DNA of 64,000 bases from Clonostachys chloroleuca. Taxonomy: Eukaryota; Ascomycota; Sordariomycetes; Hypocreales; Bionectriaceae. The notes beneath the pieces are model-generated. The model ran no database searches. It was not told where the DNA came from and saw nothing but the letters and a program-made list of their open reading frames with translations. This document shows positions 23,610-34,169 of the stretch, piece by piece; positions within the stretch are counted from its first letter, which is position 1, and every line of letters starts with the position of its first letter. Location of the stretch: contig JBANAY010000004.1 in the NCBI GenBank assembly GCA_037952775.1, positions 4,712,001 through 4,776,000 on the forward strand, in the 5' to 3' direction. Both the position numbers and the translations under genes were made by a program.

Positions 23610-23616
23610 TGTCAGC

Positions 23617-25416
23617 ATGTCTGCCAAAACATGTTTGACATTAGCCCTCTGTGGCCTTGCGATGGCTGATCTCGCCCCGAGACAAACCCAGGCGCCAACC
23701 ACAACAACACAGGCTCAGGTCACGGCCATCACTGGCTGTCATCTTCATGCATCCGATTTGTGAGCGAGCTCGCCACTCCTGCCTGCCCAGCTCAACACTA
23801 ATCTTCCTTGCAGATATTGCTTTGCTGGCACGGCAGAGTACAAAATCAAGACGACAGTGACAGCCACAACCTCCCTCCCAGCGCAATACACAGACTGCCA
23901 TTCCCATGGCGCAAGCTTGTACGTCATCTCTTGGAACCCTCAATCCGTTTTCTTTTCTCTCCTTTTTGTCGGCCACTAATCTCCATCCTAGTTACTGCGT
24001 TGACGAAAGCGGAGAGGATGTCCAAGCTGAAAGCGAATCTGACTCTGAAGAGACTGGAGAGACCCATGAACATGAAGAGGAAGAAACTACTAACAATAAC
24101 CAACACTGTCACTTCCATGCCGGAGTTGAGTAAGTCATCGATACGCCTTGCCCTACCCGTAAATGTCTGGTAAATAATTCCTAACAAGCGTTTCTAGGCA
24201 CTGTACTGGGGGTAGTGAGGAAGAGGAGAGCTCTGGCTCAAGCTCAAGCTCATCCTGTACAACCACCTCCCGGGATTACAACATCGGCCTTCGAGTCGGT
24301 CTGCTGTTTGTCATCCTTGCTACAAGCTCACTAGGTACTGCCGATGCCCCTTTGCTCTGATTGGATGTCGCTGACAAGAAATAGGCGTCTTCGGCCCCAT
24401 CTTGATGCACAAATTCTTCCAAAATAAGCTTAACCTACTGTTTGTAGGACTGAAACAGTTCGGTACTGGTATCATTCTTTCGACTGCTTTTATTCATGTG
24501 AGTCTATATATCTCTATAATGTGCTATACAAAAATCGTTACTGATAGTTTATCAATAGTTATACACGCATGCATCGATGATGTTCAGCAATAACTGCGTT
24601 GGTGAACTTGAATACGAAGGTGTCACATCAGCTATCGTCATGGCTGGTATTTTCCTCTCATTCCTTGTTGAGTACGTTGGACATCGTATCGTTCAAGCCA
24701 AACTTCGATCCGAAGCAGCGCTCAGCACCCAAGAAAAGAGCAAGGCCTTAGTCTCGAGTGAAGTCGTGAGCATCACGGTCATGGAAGCCGGTATCCTATT
24801 CCATTCACTGTGTAAGCTTCCTTCATCCTTCTTCGATATTCTCTCCACTAACATTAGCCTAGTAATCGGTCTCACCCTTGTTGTTGCTGGCGACAGTTTC
24901 TTTTTGACCCTCTTCGTCGTGATTCTTTTCCATCAAGTATTCGAGGGTCTTGCACTGGGAACCCGAATCGCTACAATCGGAACTCGTGACGATCCTGAGC
25001 TTCACCCAGTGGAGAGTGGTGGGGTTTTAGGTGACGAGAGAAAATCTGCTCAAGCAGAGAGCTCCTCCGAAACATCCGAGACTGTCCCTGTAGGACTAAG
25101 CATGAAGAAGAAATTGCTTCTCGCTTCCTGCTTCGCGTTCATCACCCCAATTGGTATGGCCATTGGTATCGGTGTTCTTAAACAGTTCAACGGCAATGAT
25201 AAGTCGACACTCATCGCTATCGGCACACTTGATGCACTCTCGGCTGGCATGCTCGTCTGGGTTGGTCTGGTTGAGATGTGGGCCGCGGACTGGGTGACAG
25301 GTTCTCATGGCCGTAAGGCTGAACTCGCTGATGCTAATGTCATCACCACTTGCGTGGCATTCTTCGGTCTAATTAGCGGTTTGGTCCTCATGAGTGTTCT
25401 GGGTAAATGGGCATAA
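23617..25416 (+). CDS. ZIP-family zinc transporter with repeated Cys/His extracellular modules
   Basis: Seven exons (23617-23759, 23814-23918, 23992-24129, 24198-24334, 24385-24497, 24559-24811, 24863-25416) give 480 aa. A signal peptide (MSAKTCLTLALCGLAMA) is followed by an unusual N-terminal region with three copies of a CHxH-x4/5-C module: CHLHASDLYC, CHSHGASFYC and CHFHAGVEHC. They are separated by Thr-rich and acidic linkers. The membrane part is a clear ZIP transporter: FIHLYTHASMMFSNNCVGEL, a histidine/glutamate helix HQVFEGLALGTRIA, and FITPIGMAIGIGV, which carry the metal path in this family. It should import zinc across the plasma membrane; the Cys/His modules probably capture zinc outside, as proposed for alkaline-pH zinc transporters such as Aspergillus ZrfC. 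Each module is split by an intron at the same place (see findings). Confidence 0.92.
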
Positions 25417-25910
25417 AGCGATCGCACCAACCTCCCCGAGTGGCACACCCTGGAGAGCAACACTGGATGTATGCTTCAGGCGTGATCCAACGATGTTGGA
25501 TAATTCAGCCGCTGTGGCTTGCTTGTTGTTGCGATATTAATGTCGGGATCTATGATTTGTATGAATACCTAGGTCGGCAGACACGTTCCAGTGCCTACCT
25601 ACAGTTCTTGGAATTTGTGATGTTCTCTTTAATGTCAGGGATTATAATCGGATAGATCGACTTGAATGTCTGGATACCATGCTATTAAGCTCAAACTCAT
25701 CATCTAAACTGGGAAAAGCTGTGCTCCGATCATTATCTCCTTTTTCCTATTCATCGCCTGTTGTCCTCTCATCTGAATCCTCATCCATTTTCAAGTAAAA
25801 CATTATTAACCTCCGCTCAAGCTCTTCTCTTGAAGTACCATCCAAATCTCGTAAATGGTGGGGCCAATAAATTAAAAAGCATTTCCGTACCGCATTCATA
25901 GGGTTCCAGC
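25417..25910. other. Intergenic between convergent genes
   Basis: About 490 bp between the zinc transporter and the subtilase, which run towards each other. No gene seen; the minus frame at 25747-26067 is antisense/out of frame to the last subtilase exon. Confidence 0.6.
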
Positions 25911-28900
25911 TTATGTGTAGGCATGCCTGATTAGTCTGGTCGAATTTCTTGTAGTGTTCATTGGTAGAACTTCGAATGAAAGCGCATCTTGGCCCATGAC
26001 ATCCCAGTGATCTGTGAGATTGGGGTTCCCGTACGGTCTCAAGGCCGCAAATCGCATGCTGTTCCAAGGAGTGTCAGAAAATGTTTTTTTCATGTTGTCA
26101 ATGGCTGTTTCTAGTTGAAGTATGGTAGCAAACTTCAAAGTGAAGGGGATCATGTAGTATGTAACTCACGTATAATTCCCCGGTCTGATGTACGACCCAT
26201 TGGCCAATTTGCCAAACCACCAGTAGCTCCCATAACCTCTCGGAACCCGCATAATGGGGAAGGGGATCGTGTCCTCTTTGTCCATGCGCTTTGGGTCAAA
26301 GTACCAGAACATGTCGGCGTCCCGGAACGTAGTCGCCGAACCTATGTAGCCATTTTCCCCGGGGATGGTGGGTAGAACCCAACTGCGCTCATCCCAATAT
26401 CGGGAGAAAATCTATAAGACGGGTGTCACTTATCCAAATCATTGGCAAGATCTATCCAGGATTTCTTAAGGAACTCCAAACTTACATCCCATCGGAGATG
26501 AGAGCAGGGATACCGGAGGCGGGCAGACAGCTCCACAAAGTCGTACGGTCTCACGTTGGTATTGAAACTCCATCTTGGTTGTAAAATCTGACGTTAGCTA
26601 ATAGGACTTCGAGGTGCTGTTGGGGGAGAAATCTTACTTCCAGTCGTTCTCGAATTCGTTTATATACGGCTGAGTTGCGAACATGGAGTCAAACTCCTTT
26701 TCGGTGTCATAAGCCGCACCTGAGGAGTATCAGTATTAGCAAGGCAAGTCTGCTTCAAGTCTGCTTTCTGCTTTAGGTATGCTTTGGTAAGACTTACCAC
26801 CATAGGGCACAGAAAGGCTTTCCCCGTTACTCCCTTTGAACCATATCTTTCCACCATAGAGTGGTAGAAGCTCATCATTAACCTTGGGGAGCTGGAAGGA
26901 AAATCTAGAAAGGGACGTCTCAGTCTCTGTTCTCTGTCTAGAAAGGGGTATAGAATTACAGACTCCGCTGTCTTAGTCTTCATAGGCGGAACCGTGATTG
27001 GCTTGGGGAGGGTGATGTTAGGGACGATGCTTATTGGGGTGAGTTCAAATAATGTCTTGATGCCGTAATAACTATCCAAAAGCTCCATTCCGGATTGAGG
27101 CTCAACTTCAAAAGTAAAGGTGACGCTGGTGTTTCCCCGGTTGGTGATATTGGCCGTCCAATCGGGCTGGAATGACTCCGTATCCAGGAGAGAGAATGGC
27201 TTTGCACTTATCTGCGTGTCATAGTGCAGGACCTTGAGAGCGTTGACCAGTCCAGTTCCAACTTGGAACGGGGGGCCGTTTGGTTGAAGCGGACTATGTC
27301 TGCACTCCAGGAAACGCTGCTTCCACTGGTTGTGATGCGCTCCGAGACCAGCTTAGCTGTCTTGGGCCCATGAACAGCCCTGCCGCCATACTTGCCAATC
27401 CAGAGGGCGGCGACTCCAGCAATATACGGCGCCGCCATGCTCGTCCCGCTCATTTCTTCATACTCCCCGTCCAACACTGTGCTGACAATGTCGAAGCCAG
27501 GCGCGGCGATGTCTGGCTTCAGCAGCAGTTCGTTGGTAGGACCCCAAGTGCTAAAGTAAGCGGCAATCGATCTGGAATCCACAGTGTCGTTGGTGTTTCC
27601 AGTGGCATTGACTGCAGCCACAGAGATGACTCCATCTCCGTTGGAGCCGCTGCTGGAGTAGATGGGGCCTGTGTAGCCCTCATTCCCGGCCGATATTGTG
27701 ACAACAATGCCTCGCTGGACAAGACGGCTGGCAACCAACGCCCATGGGTTGTCCACAAAACCATTAGGCCTACCAATGCTTGCCGTGATGATATCGGCCT
27801 AGTTCGTGGTGAGATCTTGTATAATGTGTCTGGGTCGAATGGATGTAACTTACGCCCGCGCTGTACGCATCACAGAAGGCTTGAATCAGGACCTCCTCGT
27901 CGGTGTCCAATGGATCCTGCTTGCGTTGTCAGTCATCCAAACCCTAGTGTGCTATGTCGGTGTACATACATCAGAAAATACTTTATATATGAGGAGGTCG
28001 GCATCAGGTGCTACTCCAGTGAACCTGTGAGAGTGACTGTTTAACGATAAACTCTGGAGAAATGTCAAGATTTTCAGGTATTCATTCTCACCAGTGGCTC
28101 TTTCCAGCAATTATGCCCGCAACGTGCGTTCCATGTCCATAGAAGTCTCTCGGATCATCGTCCGGCCTCTTAGGAAAATGCATCTCTTCATGAGAGTCCC
28201 CTAGTTTAGCAAGTCAGTCTCGTTCTCTCTCATCTTTCTGGGGTAGGTGTTGCCACTTACAGTCTGCCCCGACAAGGTCGTATCCTCCCGAGACCTTGCA
28301 CCCAGGCCCAAAGCAGCCACCAAGCTACAGATTTTGTTAGAAATCAGTAGAACCCATGTTCGAGTTGTGAGTTCCTACCGCCTTGTGGGTGTAATCGATG
28401 CCAGTGTCAATCACTGCCACGGTCGCGCCCTTGCCTCTGATTCCAGCCTTGTGCAGCTTATCCACTCCAGTCCAGTGGTGAGCAGAGGTGTTTGGATGTT
28501 TCATATTACCGGACAGCTTTCTCCTCTTCGCCAGCGGAGCCATTGGGACAGATCTCAAGGGCCAGACGTTGACGACTCCCTCAATTGAGAGCAGCGAGTC
28601 GACATTGTCCGTCTTTGACTCAATGGTGAGACCAGAAAATACATCACTACAATCGAACTCCTTGTAGTAGGTGCCATTGACCTGGGATTCGTCTTCAAAT
28701 CTCTTTGCAAGAGTCCCGAGTCTCGTACCCTTGACGCTGTTGTGTCAGCACCTCTCCGTCCTTGTCTGGGATGGGACCGTTCCCCAATCTTCTTCAGGGT
28801 CACTGACCTTCTCGACCTCGATAATATACTTGTTTGTTCCGCCAGTCTCATGCCGCTCCCCAGGGTCTTTGAGGATCTGGGTGTGCTGTTCATGGCGATG

Positions 28901-28966
28901 ATACGATCTGGCCGCCGTGCCAAGTACCAACGCCAGGAGTACCAATAGCTGAGAGACCGGCCGCAT
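25911..28966 (-). CDS. Secreted subtilisin-like serine protease (S8, Vpr-type), frame broken at 27271-27276
   Basis: Twelve exons give about 767 aa: 28966-28808, 28729-28379, 28324-28261, 28200-28092, 28024-27970, 27916-27854, 27798-26964, 26904-26798, 26719-26638, 26573-26486, 26411-26170, 26058-25911. A signal peptide (PVSQLLVLLALVLGTAA) precedes an I9-like propeptide. The catalytic triad is visible: Asp in VAVIDTGIDY (~161), His in GHGTHVAG (~214) and Ser in GTSMAAP (~387). A fibronectin-like C-terminal region (WTANITNRGNTSVTFTFEVE onwards) follows. It should act outside the cell in protein breakdown. In exon 7 a run of six C (coding strand) where seven are needed breaks the frame near residue 441, after the triad. 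All later exon phases fit only if that base is restored. The exon 2 acceptor is uncertain: AAG at 28730-28732 keeps the frame, while CAG seven bases earlier does not. Confidence 0.85.
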
Positions 28967-31900
28967 TGTCAACACACCAGCAGGGAATCAACTACAAACG
29001 ATGGGCACATGGGGGCCAAAGGGAGGAGATACCTAGGGCATTGACGGTGAGAAAACTCATCTCTTATAGCCACCGGCACGTCGGCAATATTGTTATGGCG
29101 CGGATGTCGCATGGAGCTACTTTGTGCTACTGCTTCTCTCAAATCACGTCTATCCATGGCCGAGTGCGGACAGTATGCTCTGGTGTCACGTTGGGCTCTA
29201 TGTTTACGGGGTGTGCGAAAAAGAAAGGGGGCGGGAGATATCTAAACAAGGCATTGGGATCCTCAGGACGCTGTGTGACACCAAGAGCTGCCTAAACTAA
29301 CAATCTTCCGCCATCGTGCTTGTCCTCACCTCGACAGACGGAACTCGAGCTCAATTGTTGATGGGTAGGAGCTGGATTGGGGTCACAATTCGCCGAGAGA
29401 GCGATTGGTTGAGGGCCAATTAGTTTTACAGACGTCAGTCGTCATGGTTCCTCAGATCTCCAGAGCAATTGGGCCAAATCTGTGAGCGTAGACTCGAGTG
29501 AGTATGAGATTACGGAAGTGGGCGTACATGTCGTCGGTAGGAATCCGACTTCATGTGTCACTCAACTTGACAGTCTTTTGACACAATGACATGAAATTAA
29601 AATTGGCACTGGCATGTTGCAGACCATGGCGTGACACGCACACACAGAGACGCGAGATAAAAGAACATCCCGAATCGCGGTTAACTCAACCAGAAATAGT
29701 CTGGCAGGCTGTATAGTTTGTTAACTTCACTTTTACCTTGACGAGCTCGAAAACTATGGCTCTTCCATCAGCGGTGAGAGAGTGAACCCCTGCAGCGGAT
29801 GGGATCATGCGAAACCAGGTGTCTCGGACCATACTTTTGGTGTTCATGGCTGGCGGTAAAGCAGAAAGCAGAAGGTGACGAAACAGCGTCATGTTGTACT
29901 GTCTGCTACTTGACTCTTTACCATTGTTGTTACACAAGCTAGGGGCTATCTGGAGCTGTTTGATTTGCCGTCAGTCCTGACAGTGGCACCTTGATAAATA
30001 GACAGATATCCCGTACAACAGGGCAATGTCAGGATGGCAAAGCTTGGCGGTTCATCGGCGATAAGTTGGTTTGCTCAAACTGGGAACTTTGGTGCTATAC
30101 CCTCTCCACACCAGCTTGTCGTCCAAGATAGAGATAGTGCGAGACACAAGTTCGATAGCTAAACCGTTGAGGTCGATACGTACTCGATTCAAGCTCAATC
30201 GGGTTCAGTTTATCCGTTGCCTAGACTGGTTAGTCCTGGATCCGGGCCAACTCTTCGCAATGTGGTAGCGCCAACCAAGAGACGCCGATAACATCCCTAG
30301 CCCGTCTTCTCCCCCACCGTTCGAGAAGAAGCTGCAAGTGCTCAGAAGCTATTAGCACGTGTAGCTGGATATTAATTGCCCACCTCCCTAATAAAGGCCC
30401 AAGGGCCAGTGAGTGGCTGGCAGAGAGGAGCGAGCCCACATTGGTAAGGGAGGGGTCCCTGGCGGATTCCAGTGCTCTTGAGCCGGTCCAAAACAATCCT
30501 AGGTCTCTTCTCTGGTTGCATGCGACGGAGCCACCAAAAGCCGGCGGTGCGTTCCCCGGTTGGCCACTCTGTCGCAGAGCGAACACGAGGAAGTGTGGCG
30601 GGCTCACCAGGCCAGGATTGCAGTTGCTACGTACCTCGTAGGGGGACTTGACGAGGAGCGATTACCGAGAATCGTGGCCATCGTTTACGGCAGGACGCAG
30701 AATCTGGCTAATGCAGTGCGACACGCGCTGCGTAGCACGACTTGGATGAAGGGCTCCTGAGGGTGTCGAGAGCTTGGGCATACGTACACAGCTGGGACGG
30801 ATATGGGAGCGGATGGCACAATGAAAGAAGGATCCATCCATGGTGGCAACTGGAACGCAGCAGTGGTGTTAGCGTGGTCTAGGGTGCTGTCGATGATTAT
30901 TACGGGCTAATGCACTACATTTAATAATGCCTGCAGTGGATGAATTCCAGTTGAGTTAGCGAGCTGCCCAGCGGGCTGGTCCCAGGTGCTAGGCTAAGGT
31001 AGCGCTGGTTCCGGGGCCCCTGTGGCAAACTCCGGTGTTGGTGCAAAGCCAAGATGTGCACCTACAGCAGGTACTAGTGGTGAGGCAATACCTCTGGCCA
31101 ATCAACAATTGCCGCAGTAGAGCGATTTCCTTACCTAAGCACACAATGTTCCTGGTTCGATCATAGCTCCCGTCCCGTCTGTGACATTGGAGCAGCGTCG
31201 ACCCCTGAAAATCCATCACCACCTGCGGCCTTAGACCTGGTCTCGTTCAGACAGGTACGGAACACGCCCAATCCTGCCAGTACATAGCTCATGTACCAGC
31301 GCCATGGCGATCCCGCAGTCACCAGACGCTGGACGGTGCAGAGTTGGCCTTGGATGCTCATTACAGTAGAATTGCAGACATGCTACGCTTGCTGCGCTAA
31401 GACGCCATGTGTGCCCATCGTTAGGGTGCCCGTTAGCGCATGCCCGTTGATTGCATTCATCTGACTAGCATTGACTTGCGCCGTATCCGTAGCCGCAAAC
31501 GCTTGCAGACGCAATGGTGATTAGATGCTTTATGCCCGCTGCCCGGCTCATGCATCGCACCGTCACTACCTCCCTGACCTGGCATGATGCGCATGCTCTG
31601 AATGCAGTCGACCTGCCGGCAAGCATCGCCAACTGCGGTGCTCCAGAAGCTCGTTCGGACATCCCCTGCGTGCGCCCCCAGCAGAGCTCCGCAATAAATG
31701 CGACCATGCCAGGCCTTCCTGTTAGCAGAGCTTGTCTAGCGCCATGCGCGGCCGTCTGGGGGATCCGTCAGACATGCATTGCTGATTCGCCAGGTGGGTG
31801 TCTTCGAGTCGTTGCCATGCAGAAACCTGGGATCAAAGCCCCTCCCAGCCCATCCTTGGGCCATCTTATCGTCCTCGAGCCAAGCTGCTGAGTTCAAACC

Positions 31901-32470
31901 ATATCGCGCATACCCTCTTTCGTCTTGGGTTGTCAGGCTAGAAACGCACGGAGCAATAGTACCTGGCCGGGGTGTCCATCCGCTTGCCAAATTCTGACAC
32001 TGGTCCAACCATCTTCCTCAACCGTAGGCCTGCCATTTATCTACATCGTGCGCGCTCTCATCCCAAACCTCCTTATTTTCCCCCTGCCCTCAGTCATTCA
32101 TTCTCAACTGGCATCCCCGCCCCCCGAAAAAAAAATCGGACCATTGGCAGACGGAAGATTTCCTGGCGATATCATCCTTCTCACGGCCGTTGCCTCTCGT
32201 TTCTCTACATCCACAATCGATCTCCTCGTTTGCTTGCTTGTCTTCGGCACTTATCAGACGACGTACGAATAGCGACTCGCCATAATACCCACGGTGTTGA
32301 ACCCAACGAGCAATCCAACGAGAGAGCTGTCGCACCTGTCAAAAGTGTCATCCACCTTGGGCTTCAATCGATAACCGAGCACAAAAAGCCCAGCCGAGCA
32401 TCCATCCGGCACGAGCTCGCATTACACGAACCCTCCATCCGTAGAAAAACTCCCCGTCCCAAACGTCACC
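28967..32470. other. Gene-poor 3.5-kb stretch
   Basis: No gene is supported. Open frames such as 30230-30607 (-), 31514-31891 (+) and 31972-32526 (+) show no domain, no low-complexity pattern typical of real fungal proteins and no intron partners. The left end should hold the subtilase promoter; the right ~400 bp is probably the leader of the small gene at 32471. No inverted or tandem repeat was found. Confidence 0.5.
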
Positions 32471-32875
32471 ATGGGCAAGAGTCTCTTCGACAAGATCCAG
32501 GCCAAGCTGGAGCTTCTCCGCCTTGAGAAGCGCTACACCCGCAGCCGTCATCGACGCTCGGCCTTCGTCTCCAACGCCGTCTACGTCGACGGCGAGTACA
32601 TCTACCAGAACAGCACTGGCTCCTCCACCTCGTCCGATGCCACCGACCGCTCCAACGCACTACACGGCGACAAGGCTGGGCCCGGCTTCACCGTGACTGC
32701 CGTGCCTTCCGTTGCCGAGACTCCCAGCTCGGCTGCTGCCATGCCATCATCCACACAGCCCACAGGGACGGCTGAGCGCAAGAGACTGAACCGTTACAGC
32801 TCCATGCCCGGCTTCGGCGGCACCTTTGAGAAGCAAACAACCAAGGCAGAGCGAAGATTAAGCATGATCCGGTAG
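32471..32875 (+). CDS. Small conserved fungal protein of unknown function
   Basis: A single-exon frame of 134 aa with a good start context (CACC before the ATG). The N-terminus is a charged helix (KSLFDKIQAKLELLRLEKRY) followed by basic TRSRHRR and then NAVYVDGEYIY. The middle is Ser/Thr/Ala-rich and probably disordered, and the C-terminus RYSSMPGFGGTF...RRLSMIR contains two basic-x-Ser motifs that could be kinase sites. It resembles short proteins I believe are conserved across Sordariomycetes, but I know of no assigned role and infer none. No signal peptide or membrane segment is present, so a soluble, probably cytosolic protein is likely. The structured N-terminal half is the reason for calling it a gene. 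Confidence 0.68.
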   Translation: MGKSLFDKIQAKLELLRLEKRYTRSRHRRSAFVSNAVYVDGEYIYQNSTGSSTSSDATDRSNALHGDKAGPGFTVTAVPSVAETPSSAAAMPSSTQPTGTAERKRLNRYSSMPGFGGTFEKQTTKAERRLSMIR

Positions 32876-34169
32876 AACCTTAATGACGAGAAAGACATGA
32901 AAGATTCAAGGGAAATGTACAAATGGTTTATTTTCCGGGATGGAAATATGAGAGGGTTCACACAGATATGAAGAACAAGTTGGGGTTCGTCACCATCTCT
33001 TTTCGACAGCCTGGAGTAGAGAGCGAAACCTTTCTTGGCTACGACTAATTTTCACACAAGTCTTGCATTGTTTTTCGGGCGAACTATTAAACTTTTTGGG
33101 GGCCTCACGATTATTGTTATTTGCTTTTACCTACTTTACCTATTCCCTTTTTTTGTTTTCGGGCTGCGGCTCCCCCTTCACAGGCACATTCATTGGGTCA
33201 CTCTTTGGCGCTCAAGAGTTAAGAGCAGAACTATATATTTGATCTACATACATCTCTAGCAGTAGTCACGAGTATCTGAAATATAGACACGGTCGTATCT
33301 GCAAAGTGCCCGCGGGAAATTGGCTCCATATGGTGATCGACTTTTACCTACGACATGCTGCGTCGCGTGTCCCATGTCATGTCATGTCTTGTCCCGCTCG
33401 CTTGTCTCTCTCCATCTCCCGTTGTGTGATCTGCGACAGTGTCTTGGCGCGACGGCTGGGACGGGAGTGGTTCCACCCGCGGCCACAGTCTGAGCCGGAC
33501 CACACCACTCGCGGTGGCACAAGCAGCGAGGCCGAGGAACGAACGGTCCTTTCGCATTGCTGTCCATTCGTATTATTTTCCCTTGGTGTTATTCCAATTG
33601 GCCTCTACTCGCATGTTGCTCGTCAATTGGGGCCTCAGGAGCGAATGGTATTAGTGGGTCAGGATGGTGGCTTTCGCGTCGTTTCGCGGGAGCCATTCCC
33701 TTGCAAAGAAGCGTTTAAATCACGGCTCACCGCGAGATTGACATCAGAGGAGCAATTTTTATTTGTAAAAAAGAGCAATTCACTGGATGACACAGGGTTT
33801 CGTGTTTCAAACAAGAGTCAGATAATGCTTTTGATTCGAATATAGTGCAACATCGTCCGCTACCGTGGATCCCTCAGCGAGAGGCAGTGAGGACTCTGGG
33901 TATATACGGCCAAGCTGATGGCCAAACTATCAAAATGCAAGAAACTCTAAACCAATATTAAATGCAACCGGTTCCCAAAAAAAAACAAGTGTATCCTAAA
34001 AAGGACACCACACCCTATGATATATGTTGAAACAAGATCCAAAAAAACGCCGTCCCTAATGCCAATAAAAAAAATAAAAAAATAAAAATAAAAAACACAA
34101 AAACAATACTCCAAGTTGTAAGCACCTTTCTCTGTAGGTCACTTACGATGCTGACGCTTTTTACGCCCT
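32876..34169. other. Intergenic, A-rich at the right end
   Basis: About 1.3 kb between the small conserved gene and the 3' end of the kinesin gene (convergent). A 179-codon frame at 33306-33845 (+) has no domain and is not called. A-rich sequence occurs at about 34010-34110. Confidence 0.55.
34060..34106 (+). repeat. A-rich low-complexity tract
   Basis: Repeated AAAAAT-type units just beyond the kinesin stop codon, probably part of its 3' region; on the coding strand this is a T-rich tract. Confidence 0.7.

Larger units (their letters stand above)
21159..23616. other. Intergenic, contains a MITE-like element
   Basis: About 2.5 kb between the divergent PDAP1-like and zinc-transporter genes. 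The part at 22371-22680 is an inverted-repeat element (listed separately) with an AT-rich core. Purine-rich A/G sequence lies at about 22228-22260. The last 500 bp are the presumed promoter of the zinc transporter. No further gene is supported. Confidence 0.6.

Noticed and set aside
26059..26153. The open frame starting at 26153 (-) as part of the last subtilase exon
   Set aside because: Splicing to the CAG just before 26058 gives the expected NYT-MRFAALRPYG sequence; the upstream part is intron although it happens to be open.
30230..30607. 125-codon minus-strand frame in the gene-poor interval
   Set aside because: No domain and no supporting splice partners; similar frames are expected by chance in GC-rich intergenic DNA.
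33306..33845. 179-codon plus-strand frame
   Set aside because: No recognisable domain, overlaps frames on the other strand, and lies in a 3' flank between convergent genes.
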